DNA of 64,000 nt, from the NCBI GenBank assembly GCA_030267565.1, contig BRXU01000012.1, positions 1,176,501 to 1,240,500 of the forward strand, in the 5' to 3' direction. The notes under the pieces are model-generated. The model saw only the letters and a program-made list of their open reading frames with translations. It ran no database searches and was not told the DNA's origin. Position numbers and translations under genes: made by a program. Shown in pieces: positions 45,331 to 62,300 of this stretch (within the stretch, counting starts at the first letter, position 1; each line of letters opens with the position of its first letter). This DNA is from Pleodorina starrii (lineage: Eukaryota > Chlorophyta > Chlorophyceae > Chlamydomonadales > Volvocaceae).

Positions 45331-46100
45331 CCAAATGTTCGGTTTCAGCAACTACCAGTAGCAATGTAGCAATGTAGCATATGCATGGTTGTTTAAGCTT
45401 TGAACGCGGGGGGGAGGTCCACTAGCTGAAGCGCACGTGGGCGAAGCTCAGGAAGCAGGCCACGTCAGGGGGATACCGGTAACAGGACGCAACAAAGTTA
45501 CGCAGTCGACGCACCACTTGTACAGCGGTCAGTCTACAGCCCGTGGCAGCACCGCAAGCCGTTGAACACAACGAGTGAGTTCACAATCAAGTGGTGGCGC
45601 AGCACTCCACCTCACCGCCTGCGGCACCTATGTCAAGCTGGGTAGCAACTAGCAAGAACCCTCAACAACTGCATGTGCCTGAGCCCCTTGTACGCATCCG
45701 CCGAGGCGCTGGCGTACGCTTGGGTGCAAGCTGTTCAAGCATCCCACCGCAACGTTCTTCGAGCGCACCAACTCGCAGTCCAGCAACGTTGAAACATGTT
45801 ACATGATCTTGATGGCCAGTATGGGAGTCGCACCTCGCAGGTCCCATTTTGACCTTTACGGTGGACGTAACGGCCGGCCCAACAGGCTAGTTGGACACCC
45901 CCCCCCCTCTGCCCCCTGCGCTGAGTAATAAAAGAAACCCTCTGTCCAGCTGCTCCGCTAACCCGAGCCCACACACAAGTTGAATCCTCCTGTGCTAACA
46001 TTCGGGAGAGTATGCCTTCCCCCGACGCCGTTGTAAACGGAAACTCCTCATGTATGGTATATTAAGACTATATTACGCCGCACATGTATCCTCTGCCCGG
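45331..46100. other. Intergenic, left of the HSP70B 3' end
   Basis: No gene is supported. It should hold the HSP70B 3' UTR (minus strand). A poly-C run lies at 45898-45906. Frames here carry no domain I recognise. Confidence 0.5.
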
Positions 46101-51839
<5,739 letters not shown>

Positions 51840-52169
51840 TTTTCAGGAATAGAAATGTGGCAAGAAATATATTTCGGGTATATAAGTGAAAGTATTGGTT
51901 AAATTGTTCGCCAAGTATGACGCGACAGGTGCTTCTAATGTGCCGCGAGGAAACGTCTGGCTCTTTCGCACGCTCCGCAGCGAAGCTCGGCCATAAACCC
52001 CATGTAAGGGTTTAGCCGTACAGGCATTTCGTTGCCTTTTATTCTGAACATAATCATTTATTTTACCTTCTGAAGCCGTCTGAGTCTACAGAGTCTCAAG
52101 TAAGGAACTGAGTTCGTAGCTGTTTACATATGTAACTTGCACTTACGTGCTGTCCTCACTTTGCTCAGG
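51840..52169. promoter_or_regulatory. 330-bp divergent promoter, HSP70B (-) and SAM synthetase (+)
   Basis: Start codons are 330 bp apart. TATATAA at 51879-51885 reads as a TATA box on the plus strand; on the minus strand it would be only about 40 bp before the first HSP70B ATG. The palindrome GAAATATATTTC at 51863-51874 is close by. I see no perfect heat-shock element of the GAAnnTTCnnGAA form. Confidence 0.5.
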
Positions 52170-54342
52170 ATGGCCGCACTGGAAACGTTCCTCTTTACGT
52201 CGGAGTCGGTGAATGAAGGGCACCCTGACAAGATTTGCGATCAGGCGGGTTTCTGGTCTGGCGGCGCACGATCCTGCTGTAATCAAGGAGCTAACCAACT
52301 TGTAGAAACTCAAGCTTGACATAGTGTGTATTTCGGCGAGCATCGTAGCAGGGTATCACGCTTACACGGAGCTGCCCCGGTATCTCGCGCAGGTCTCTGA
52401 TGCCGTCCTCGACGCCTGCCTAGAGCAGGACCCGGAGTCCAAGGTATGGGCTGCTGGATGCTTGTGTATTTAACCCAGTTTAAGTATGAAATCTGATTAG
52501 CCCCTTCGCACCCGTTCCAGGTGGCCTGCGAGACCTGCTGCAAGACGGGCATGGTCATGGTTTTTGGTGAGATCACCACCAAGGCCAAGGTGGACTACGA
52601 GGCCGTCGTTCGCCGTGTGTGCAAGGAGATTGGGTTCACGTCCGAGGATGTTGGTCTGGACGCCGACACCTGCAAGGTTGGCGTTGCCCCGTGGTCGTCT
52701 GCTGGCTCCCGAATAAGCACCCCGACTCGCTTAACCCGAGCGTGCGTTCCTGGGGGGCGTTGCAGGTGCTGGTGCACATCGAGGAGCAGTCGCCCGACAT
52801 TGGTCAGGGTGTGCACGGCATGGGCACCAAGTCGCTGGAGGAGATTGGCGCCGGTGACCAGGGCCACATGTTTGGGTACGCGACTGACGAGACGCCCGAG
52901 CTGATGCCCCTGACGCACGTGCTCGCCACCCAGCTTGGCTACAAGCTGACGGAGGTCCGCAAGAACGGCGTTTGCCCGTGGCTGCGCCCGGACGGCAAGA
53001 CTCAGGTGGGCGCTGGTGCACGCGACATGCGTGTTTTCCCTTCCGTCACTGTTGTGTGGAATAGCTGCTTCATTCCCACCCTCGTTACCCACCCGTCTCC
53101 CTCAGCGACGTTAAGGCAAAACATGGTTTATATGGGTTGCTTCTTGTTCTTCCCCATTCAGGTGACCGTCGAGTACAAGCGTGAGGGCGGCGCGATGGTG
53201 CCTGTCCGCGTCCACACGATCCTGATCTCGACGCAGCACAACCCCGACGTGACGAATGAGCAGATCCGCAGCGATCTGATGGAGCACGTCATTAAGCCAG
53301 TGGTCCCCTCCAAGTACTTGGACGATAAGACCATCTTCCACCTCAACCCGTCCGGCCGCTTCGTGATTGGCGGTCCCCACGGTGATGCCGGCCTCACTGG
53401 CCGCAAAATCATCATTGACACGTACGGCGGCTGGGGCGCGCACGGCGGTGGCGCCTTCTCCGGCAAGGACCCGACCAAGGTCGACCGCTCGGGCGCCTAC
53501 ATTGCCCGCCAGGCGGCCAAGTCGGTCGTTGCTTCCGGCCTGGCGCGCAGGTGCGCCAATGTCAGGGTTGGGACGTTGTGCCGAGTAGCGCTTACTGGTG
53601 CCGTGTTCAGTGTACGCCGCGTCATAACGTGTGTGGGCTTGCACGCTACATAGGATCCCTTCAATTTCGAGCGTCCTCGGAGCCTTTTGCTCGGGGATCC
53701 CGCCCAGCTGATCGATCATGCACACCGTGTTCGCAATCTGCAGAGCTGGAACCTGTACACTTGATACTTCTGTGGCATAACGTGTATCCCCCAATGGAAT
53801 TGGAACAGAAGAATTGAATCGACGCGCATGCTCGTATTATGCGCCTGTGCCTTCAGGTGCTTGGTCCAGGTGTCGTACTCGATTGCCGTGGCTGAGCCTC
53901 TGTCGGTGTTCGTGGACACTTACGGCACGGGAACGATGCCGGACGCCGACATCCTGGCGCTCATCCGCAAGCACTTCGACTTCCGCCCCGGTTAGTAAAC
54001 TTGCGTCTTAAAAGTGTAAAGCTCTTAACAGGGGGATGCTCAATAGGGACGACAAGCATGTGACGGGGCATAGCACGGCAAATCCCACTGTCTCGGTTGT
54101 GGATGTTGGGTTTGTCCCGATCTGACTAATCACATATTGACACCTTTGGCTCAGGACCATATTGACACCTTCATGACTCAGGAAATACCTGTTCCGCTCT
54201 CTCCCATTGAGCAGGCCTCATCGGCAAGCACCTGGACCTGAAGCGCGGTGGCAACAAGCGCTTCCAGAAGACCGCGGCGTACGGCCACTTCGGTCGCGAC
54301 GACGCCGACTTCACGTGGGAGGTGGTGAAGAAGCTCGAGTAA
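52170..54342 (+). CDS. METM: S-adenosylmethionine synthetase
   Basis: It makes S-adenosylmethionine from methionine and ATP in the cytosol. Seven exons: 52170-52244, 52393-52443, 52521-52676, 52766-53005, 53162-53550, 53857-53990, 54215-54342; phases agree, 390 aa, the family norm. Motifs: [20 protein letters not shown] (ATP-binding HPDK), the [18 protein letters not shown] active-site signature, [18 protein letters not shown], and the glycine-rich [21 protein letters not shown]-loop. The C-terminus [20 protein letters not shown] is as in plants. The first intron has a GC donor (CAG then GCGGGT at 52245); no GT donor keeps the frame. TGTAA follows at about 54363. Confidence 0.97.
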
Positions 54343-55856
54343 TTCGGCACTGAGCTCAAGTTTGTAACTCGAGTGCAGCGGGGATTGGCTGAGCTATAGT
54401 GAATCTCATGCGTGGTTATGGGTACTGTATTTAGCGAACTGGCGCCTCTCTGGCGAACTTTTTCCCGAGCTGCCATGATCATACAGCAGGCTTGACACGC
54501 GCGTTTGACTGACTTGATGGTCACCGATTTTCCGCAGGCTGCTTTGGTGGCATGGACTTGAGCTTTCAAACTATGTTCTTGGGCGCGTTCGTGAGTAGTA
54601 GTACGCTACGTTGTGTCGTTGGGACTTGGGATGCTGGCTGACGTAGTCTATGAAGACCAACGCGTCCTCACCGTCGTCCACTGTCCCTTTAAAGCGCCGC
54701 AGTAACTGAAACGCACGAGAATTGCGTTGCGACCTGGCTCTGCTACCTGCAGCTGCTGCATTGTGCTTGATATGCGGCCTTCGCAAGCCACTGCTGTACA
54801 AATGACTATCGGTTTGAGCCTCCTGAAAGAGCAAACTCGGCAAAATTTCAGTCGGGACAGTGTTGGCATGTTTTTACACTTCCTTATTAGAAGTGAAAGC
54901 CTACGCCTTACGGTTTCGCGCTTTGCGGTGACCGTACATTCCGGTCTGGCCAGAAAAGGATAGAATTGTATGCGGCGTAACATAACGGCGTAACATAAAT
55001 TACGACATTCTAAAACGGTGAACTCCGGCGAGGCTTCTGAGCCTGTGTCCAGGACGTTATTCAGCGGGATGCGCTCCGTACATCAGTAACGCAGCAGCCC
55101 TGGATCGTGGTGCGAGAGATGTATCGAGTCCCTCTGGCTCCATACATGCACCGATTCGGTACATTTCCCGAGTCACACACTGATCTTCCCTTGATGATAT
55201 GTAATGTTCGATCGTTTTGGTTACCACGTAGAGCCCCTTGCTCCATCCGCGGTGAGCCGTGCCCTGACCTTTGTCATGTCATCACTACAGCTATCACAAT
55301 ATTGCAATAGGCTTGAAGAGAATATTTGAGCTGCGGTTGCAGTTTGCACGAAGGTAACCGTAAAAGTTGGCTCGGAACAAGTACCGACTGGGTATATGTA
55401 CCGAGCCACTGGGCGTGGCTTCAGGCGGCCGCTCCCCAGCTTTTGCCGGTAGAAGGTGTCTGTAGTATCCAGGCGCATCCTACGTAACATTGTTGCTTTC
55501 GGCGTCTAATGGCGTGCCGTCTGTTTCTTAGTGCGGTTAGAGCTTTGCATGTGGGCAAACCCCCTCTGCTACACAGCAACAGCGGCTCGCCCATAAATAC
55601 TTCCGTTGCCGTTCTTGAGGCGTTGCGGTTGGCGGGCATCTGTGGCGTTATATCACCGGTGGGGAAGGCGTCGTTTGAGGTGGCTGTCACCCAACAGCCG
55701 ACACCAAGGACAAGTGGCCATTCGGTCACCTGGGGAGGCGGGCACTCGCATCCCTCCGCGCCTATGGGTAGCAACGTCACGGAGGACCGCGCCATGGCGC
55801 CTGTGCCTCTATCTCGTAACACGCCTGGCGGGGGCTAGCGGTTATATACCTGGATG
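54343..55856. other. Intergenic downstream of SAM synthetase
   Basis: Starts with the SAM synthetase 3' UTR. Around 55110-55175 and 55370-55412 lie GTACCGA/TCGGTAC-type palindromic motifs also seen at 42620-42650 and 45030-45090. Open frames here show no recognisable domain. Confidence 0.5.
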
Positions 55857-56216
55857 CCTGCTTACATCCATACCTCCGGGAGCCGCAGCAGCCTCAGAGG
55901 AGGACGGGGGGCCGCTGCTGCGCACCGTGCAGGGTGCAGCACACCGCCGCAGGGGGCCGCCCTGCAGCGAGTCGTCGGAACCGCGGACAAGCCCGTGTGG
56001 AGCATGTCGTACCGCGCCTTCAGGAAGCGCCTGGCGGAGAAGTGCAAGACGGCGGCGGGCATCAACAAGCGCATCACGCCGCACTCCATGCGTATCGGCG
56101 GCAGCAGCACCGCCGCCCACTGCGGTGTTAGTTCCCGCGGACGGTGGCTGTCGCCGGGTGGCGCTCTTCACCTCGAGGAAGGGGGACGACGCAATCGGCG
56201 CATGAGCCAGCACTGA
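55857..56216 (+). pseudogene. Tyrosine-recombinase fragment from a DIRS/Crypton-like mobile element
   Basis: The frame reads SYRAFRKRLAEKCKTAAGIN then KRITPHSMRIGGSSTAAHCG. HSMRIGG with the following small-residue helix is the H-x-x-R part of the catalytic box of tyrosine recombinases of DIRS, Ngaro and Crypton elements. The upstream Arg and downstream Tyr regions are not recognisable; the sequence after HCG drifts. It is therefore a relic. A phage or plastid integrase is less likely in this setting. Confidence 0.55.
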
Positions 56217-59200
56217 GGTGGGAAGACGAGGACTGTTCTAGAGCTCCACATTCCTCTTTTCCCCTCTTCGGTCTGCAGTGTAAATGGTGCGTCATCAGGC
56301 CACTTTATGCCGAGCCCCGTTCGGCAGCTTGTTACAGCTTAGCGAAAGTCAGCCGATACAGTATCAAGCCCACGGCAGCACAAGCCAAGGCAACACCCAC
56401 AGGTAAGATCACGGCACAATGCACTCAATTAAAGCGGGCCCGCGCCATGCCGCACAGCAAGTGTTAGTGCTAACACAGGCGCGGTGCTAACACATAGTGC
56501 ACACAATGCAGGGGACCCAATGCCTCACTCGCCCGCTCGCCTCAACTCCTCAACTCCATCCTCCGAAACAACTCCGACGCCCTCGCGGGGAGGAGCAGCC
56601 ATAAGCCATAAGCGCTCCCAAATCCCAACAGAGGGGCGCGCACACGCACACATGAAAGCAGAGCACGCGCACACGAGGGCGCAGCAGCAAGGAGAGCGAC
56701 GCGGCATATCCCAGCACCCAACCAAATAGACAGCCATAGGCCGTCCGCCGTACAATGGTACGGATCTACGGAATCAACCCGCGCACGACGCTGGCGGCTA
56801 CAGCCAGCTGAAGGACATTCCGCCTCGAGAACCGACATGCATACATACCGGTACGTGTCGCGGCCAAGCCGACACTAAACAGAGACCTGCAGACCCGCGG
56901 GGGCATTGGACGCGACACGATCAATGGCAGACAGTACCGTAACTAAATATGCCCCTTCCGAGGCGTCGCGTAAGGCACCACATCTCCCTACCTTCCCCCC
57001 GCCTACTGTAACGGCGACGGGGATTCGGGCCCGCCTTCTGCCGCGCCCCCAAAGGCATCGCGACCTTCGCAAGTCGCCCAATAGGCTCCACACGACAAAC
57101 CAACGAGGCCGCACACGCACACGCACATGCATGGCTCGACGGTTGGCAGAGACGACGTCGGAGCAGGGGAAGGAAAGTGGCCCGTGTGTATGCGGGCAGG
57201 CAAGGTCCTATCGGCGACGCACGAAAGAGGAGAATGCCAACCGGCCAGCCACAGTCTTCAGCCACATGTCTGAATCAAACTCATTTCTGACATTCCGAGT
57301 GGTGAAAAGAGGCTCTCCATTCCGGCTGCCGCCAAACGCGGCATTCATGAGCCGGGTCCCGAAAGCAGACATGGCTCAACTCATTCGAATTTCCAACTGC
57401 CTATATCACGCCCTTTGCCTCCTTGCCTCCTTCCTGTCGCTCCCCCCATCTGTTTTCTATACCGGTATCCCCCCGTGTCGCGCGCGCTGTGTGGGGCAAC
57501 TAGGCGAATGTGCGATGTATCCACCCCATACCCCTCCAACCATCCGGTACTCTGCGCTCTGCGCTGCTCACAATTGCTCTCTCCTCGCCGGATCGCGCCC
57601 CCCAAGCTCTAGTGGGTTACCAGAAGCAGACGTTGCTTGTAACTCCCAGGCACCCCCGTGTCAAATATGCAGTACGTCAAAAGACACCGCCCACCATCTA
57701 CCCTCGCCAGCCTGCGGTGTGACCCCCCTCAAGAGGCGCAAACGTCCCAAAATTCCCCACACAGGCCGTACAGGCCACAAAGCGGGTGGCCTGCCCCACT
57801 GGGCGGCGGGTGAGCAAGCGCTCCATAGCGCTCCGTGGAGGAAGACGGGGCCCTCGGCCCGCTGGCCGCCGGATGCTGCCCCCCCTCCGCATTTCGTGTC
57901 CACGACAATAATATGACAGTGTTTGCGCATGAAGCGTATACAGGCGCAAGGACACGAATAAACTGTAAATCCCACATACGGAGTAGATCACCCCGCAAGG
58001 CGCCAATGTCGTGTATGTCGCTCAGGCCCATCGAGGTGACCTCATACACGCACACCGAAAATATACATTAAAATCCCCGCAGCGGCCACTCCCAGCACAC
58101 ATTCATCCACGCACTAATACACGCACAAGCGCACGCCTTCTCCTCCAGACAGTTCACAATCACACCCTCAAACGCACGCACGCCCGCACGCGTCTCTGCT
58201 CCACGGCCCGGTTGTGCGCCCCTGCCCAGGGAGGTAACAAACACCACCACCCCGGCCTGTCCCTGCTCCAGCCCCGACTCGTCCCCGCCCCGCCCCCACC
58301 TCGTGCCCCTCCTACCCCGCCCCAGCTGTGGCCTCGCGGCCGCTTCCAGCCGGTCAGTCCGCACTCCCCTGTTTACCCGCAAGCGTACCATGCAGGTCTT
58401 TCGGGCGCTGCCCCGGCAAGCTCTCACTCCACGGCCGCTCCTCCTGGCACCGTGGAAAGAAGATCCGGGGCGAGCCCACGCCACATACAGCCACCCGTCC
58501 ACAGACCTTGCTGTGCCATACGGCCTCCACAGGCCATCCCACCGTCAGCCCATCACCACAGTCTCAGCCACAGCGTCACACGGTAACAGTGAAAGCAGCA
58601 GTAGCCGCGGCAGCTTCTCCTGACGAGAGGAAGGCCATGCCCTCAACACACAGCACCCCAATGCACAGAGTTCATTTCAAAAGTCATGCAACCGTTCGTG
58701 GGCCACTGGGTGGGTGCGTACACCTCCCTCGCGATTGCTTCTGGACGGGGGCGGCACTGACTTGAACTGCAGGCGAAAGAGAGGGACTCCAGCGCAGCTG
58801 GCACCGCAGATTTATGTTGGAACCGCAGGGCAAGCGTGTGCAGTCCGGGCACATGGTATATATATTCGCCACTCCAAGAAACTCCCAGCCACGCCACGCC
58901 GCACCGCACCGCGCTCTCGGCGGCGGCCTGGGGCATTCGTCGGCGCGGCTGGGTGAGATTCGATGTTCCCACTCACTGGCACGCGCGCCTTATTCCCGAA
59001 CTCCGCACATCCACAAGCGGACGCGAGCGCTTGGAACGCACGGGGCCACGTTCCGCTTTTCCGTTAGGTCGATGCCTAACGCGAATGCGGTCGCGCGACC
59101 GCGGTCTCAGGCACGCGCGCGCGCGCAAGGCTCCTCAGTTCTGCCAAGCAGCCCTCGCAACACAGCGGACGCGGTAAGCAAGCAACGGCCAATTTGAACA

Positions 59201-59360
59201 CACACACACACACACACACACACGGACAGCCTCGCGCCGTCGCGTACACCCAATGCACGCGCGCAACCCTTCTTCTTCCTCCTCCGCCCTCCCCCCCCGA
59301 CGCCGCCGGCCTTTGGGATCGGCACTGCGCCTGCTCAGCGCCCGCGACCAGTCAGCCACC
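56217..59360. other. Long intergenic region, downstream of the kinase gene
   Basis: About 3.1 kb with no supported gene. It includes the kinase 3' UTR, a CA dinucleotide run at 59198-59223, and many CGCACACGCACA-type patches near 56635-56680 and 57110-57130. Long open frames follow GC bias and show no domains. Confidence 0.5.
59198..59223. repeat. CA dinucleotide microsatellite
   Basis: About 13 CA units just past the 3' end of the kinase coding region, within its likely 3' UTR. Confidence 0.95.
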
Positions 59361-62300
59361 TTACGACAGCGACTCCTCCGCAGCTGATGCGCCTGCGCCG
59401 CTAGCGGCTGCGGACCCACCCCTGGTCCCGGGCGCAGCTGCGGCTGCTGCTGGCCCTGTCCCTGCTTCCTCATGCTCCTGCTGCCGCGATTTGAGCACGA
59501 TGTCCTCCACCTGAGGGGATGGACGGATACGGGATTAAGTGTGTGTGTTTGGGGGGTAATAAGAACGGCCCGGGGCGAGGGGTGTTTGGGGGGTGGAAAC
59601 GGAGGGAGACGAACGAGACCAAGCGGCGCGCAACTCCCTCTCTGAGGGCTGCTCTTCGGTTGAGAACGGAAAGCTCCGCCGCGCCCGCCTTCGTTATCCG
59701 TCCTGAGACCCGGCCCCTGCCCCAACATCCATACATCCATACACCCAAACGCCCCCAAACACTGACACGTCCATGCCTCCAATCCACGCCTCAACCCCTC
59801 CACCGACCCCTCCACCGACCGAACCCCAAGCCCACCCCAGTAGCCGGCACAGAGGCCACGCTAGTCACCGGCACAGAGCCCAGCCCCCCCTCACCTGCAG
59901 CACCCACTGCTCCGAGTCCGGTAGCGGCCCCGCCACCCGCTGCGATGTCTCCCCGGGGAACTGGCACAGAGCCCACAGCAGCAGACCCAGCGGGTCCCGA
60001 GGAGCCGCGCGGGGCACCCCAACCACGTCATCGCCGCCGCCGCCGACTGTGTTGGCGCCGCCGCCGTGGCTGCTGCCCCGCGTGGGCATGCCGCCGTATC
60101 TGCCCCCGGCCGCCCCGCCCGAGGCAGCTGCAAATTCGGACCCGGTCTCCGACAGCTCACCGCCTCCGGCCCCCCCTGCACCACCTCCACCGCGGACGGA
60201 GGGCGCAGGTGCCCCCCGGCGCTGCTGGCGGAGAGCCAACTCCAGCTCATCGCTCTCCTCGGTCAGGCCGCTCAGCTGGGGGGTAAAAAGAAGACACCGC
60301 AGCGGGGGCGGAGACGGCGTTAGCGAACGGAACCGGGTTGGGATGAGAAAGCGGAAGGACCGCCAGGAACGCGACGGGACGCGAGGAACCGGTAGGGGCG
60401 TGGGCGGTGGAGGCTCAGGGTATCGAGACATTGTCCCAGTGGGCAGGCTGGAAGAGCGACACAGCATGACAAATGGAGGACGCTTACGAGGAAGACCAGG
60501 CCACAGCGAAAGGGGGGAAGGGCGGGTGCAGAAGAAAGCGCAGGGGCGGCAATGGGAGAGGTATAGGAAACTTCCGTATGCAGGTATGCTAGACAACAAA
60601 GGAATACCGCTGGGGGGGAGGTCGGAAACGGAAGGGAGGGGGCAGCGCGGATCCGGTTGGAATGAACACGGGTGGGCAGTTGGGGGCAGACGTCCACTGA
60701 TGTCCCCCCCCCACATGTAAAGCGGCAATAGAGCAAGGGTGGGCTCTTGGCCGCTAGTGGGGCGTGGGGCGCAGGCCGCCCTTCAGCACCCCGTGTGCCC
60801 TGGCCCCTGTCCTGTCACTCCTGTCACTCCTGCCCCTCCCAGGTCCCCGCCCCAGCACCGACCAGGCTCGTGGAGCGCTCGGGTGGCCCATGGGTCGGCG
60901 CCAGCAGCTGCCGCAGCCGCTCCACCACATCCGCGAAGCTGGGTCGATGATGCGGATCCTGCGGGGCGGGGCAGGGCAGGGCAGGACAGGGCAGAGGGAG
61001 TTGAGTACGTGGCCATGTAGAGGCAGGGAGGGGGCCCCCAGGGCGCGCCGCACGCAGCACCCAGGGAACACCCAGGGCGACCACAGAAGCGGGCCTGCCC
61101 GGATAGCGACTGCGGAGGACGGGGGCCCTGACCCAGGCGCCCACCATCTCTCCCATAAAAACCTCACCATCATATCCCGAGTTCCCGACCCACGTGCATT
61201 ACGGTTTATGGCTATGCGGCTAGGGGTGAATTGAGCGGGATGGAGGGCGTGGGCTGGGCTAAGTGGCTCTCGAGTTCCTCCCTCCTCAACCCCTCCTTTC
61301 AACCCCTACGAATCCCCTCTTTACCGCGTGCCAGCAGTCCTCCGCCAACGCCACCAGATCGGGGGGGCTGGACCCGGGCCAGCAGGGCCTCTCATCCCGC
61401 ACGCATATGGCCTCAACCACCTCATGGGGGGCCATGCCGCGGTAGGGGCTCTCCTGGGGGGGTAGAAAATGATACCGGGGGGGGCCAAGGGGGCGGGAGT
61501 TGAGAGTGAGATGCGGGAATGGGCAAAGGGCAGGCAAAGAGCTTCAGTGCTTCAGTCGGCAGGACTCGGGGTTGGGGTACCGTGCCGTGCACAACCCCGC
61601 GCCCCGCCCCGCCCCGCCCTCCCCGCGTTGTGCTCAGCCATCCCGCTGAGCACACCCACCAAACAACTCCTCGTGCCCCTCTCGACCGCGACGGCGAGCC
61701 ACCTTGCATTGCAACGCGGCCCCCAAGTGGCTAACAAATGCTCCCCGGCTTCCCCGTCCCTCCGCCTCCTCCTCCTCACACCGCATCCGGGGTTCTTCTC
61801 ATCAACAGCAGCTCTCTCGGGATGTTTGCTGGCTGCATTGGTTCTCCTCTTCTCCGCCCCTGTTCCATGACTCTTGACTCCCTTTTCGAAGTTGTTCCAA
61901 CCACGCTCCTCACCATTCACCCTCCCCCTGTACCCCGACCCCGCCCCCCCCCGTGTTCCCACTCCGTCCTCCCCCACCGTGGTGTAGAGCTCCCACAGCA
62001 CCACCCCAAAGCTGAACACATCGGTGGCCAGGCTGAAACACGTGTCCCGCATGGCCTGGAGGATGAGGGTGAGGGGGAGAGGAGAATAGGTGTTCAGTGA
62101 GTACGAGCCGAGCCATCATCACAACCTGACCCCAGCGTGGTGGGAAGGGGGGCGGAGGGCAAGGAAAGGGGCCGGGTCTGTTGTCGGGCGGTCATGAGAA
62201 CAGAGGTCGGGCTTTGGATTACGTAAGGTTTGGCTGCGACACGGGCTGGGGAGGCGGAGCATGACCAGCCGCCGGGGGCTGTGGGCAGAGTGAGGGAGAA

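Noticed and set aside
56900..58620. Long open frames such as 56906-57916 and 58011-58586 as genes
   Set aside because: They follow GC and CGCACA-type composition, have no domains or splice-consistent continuation, and frames overlap on both strands.
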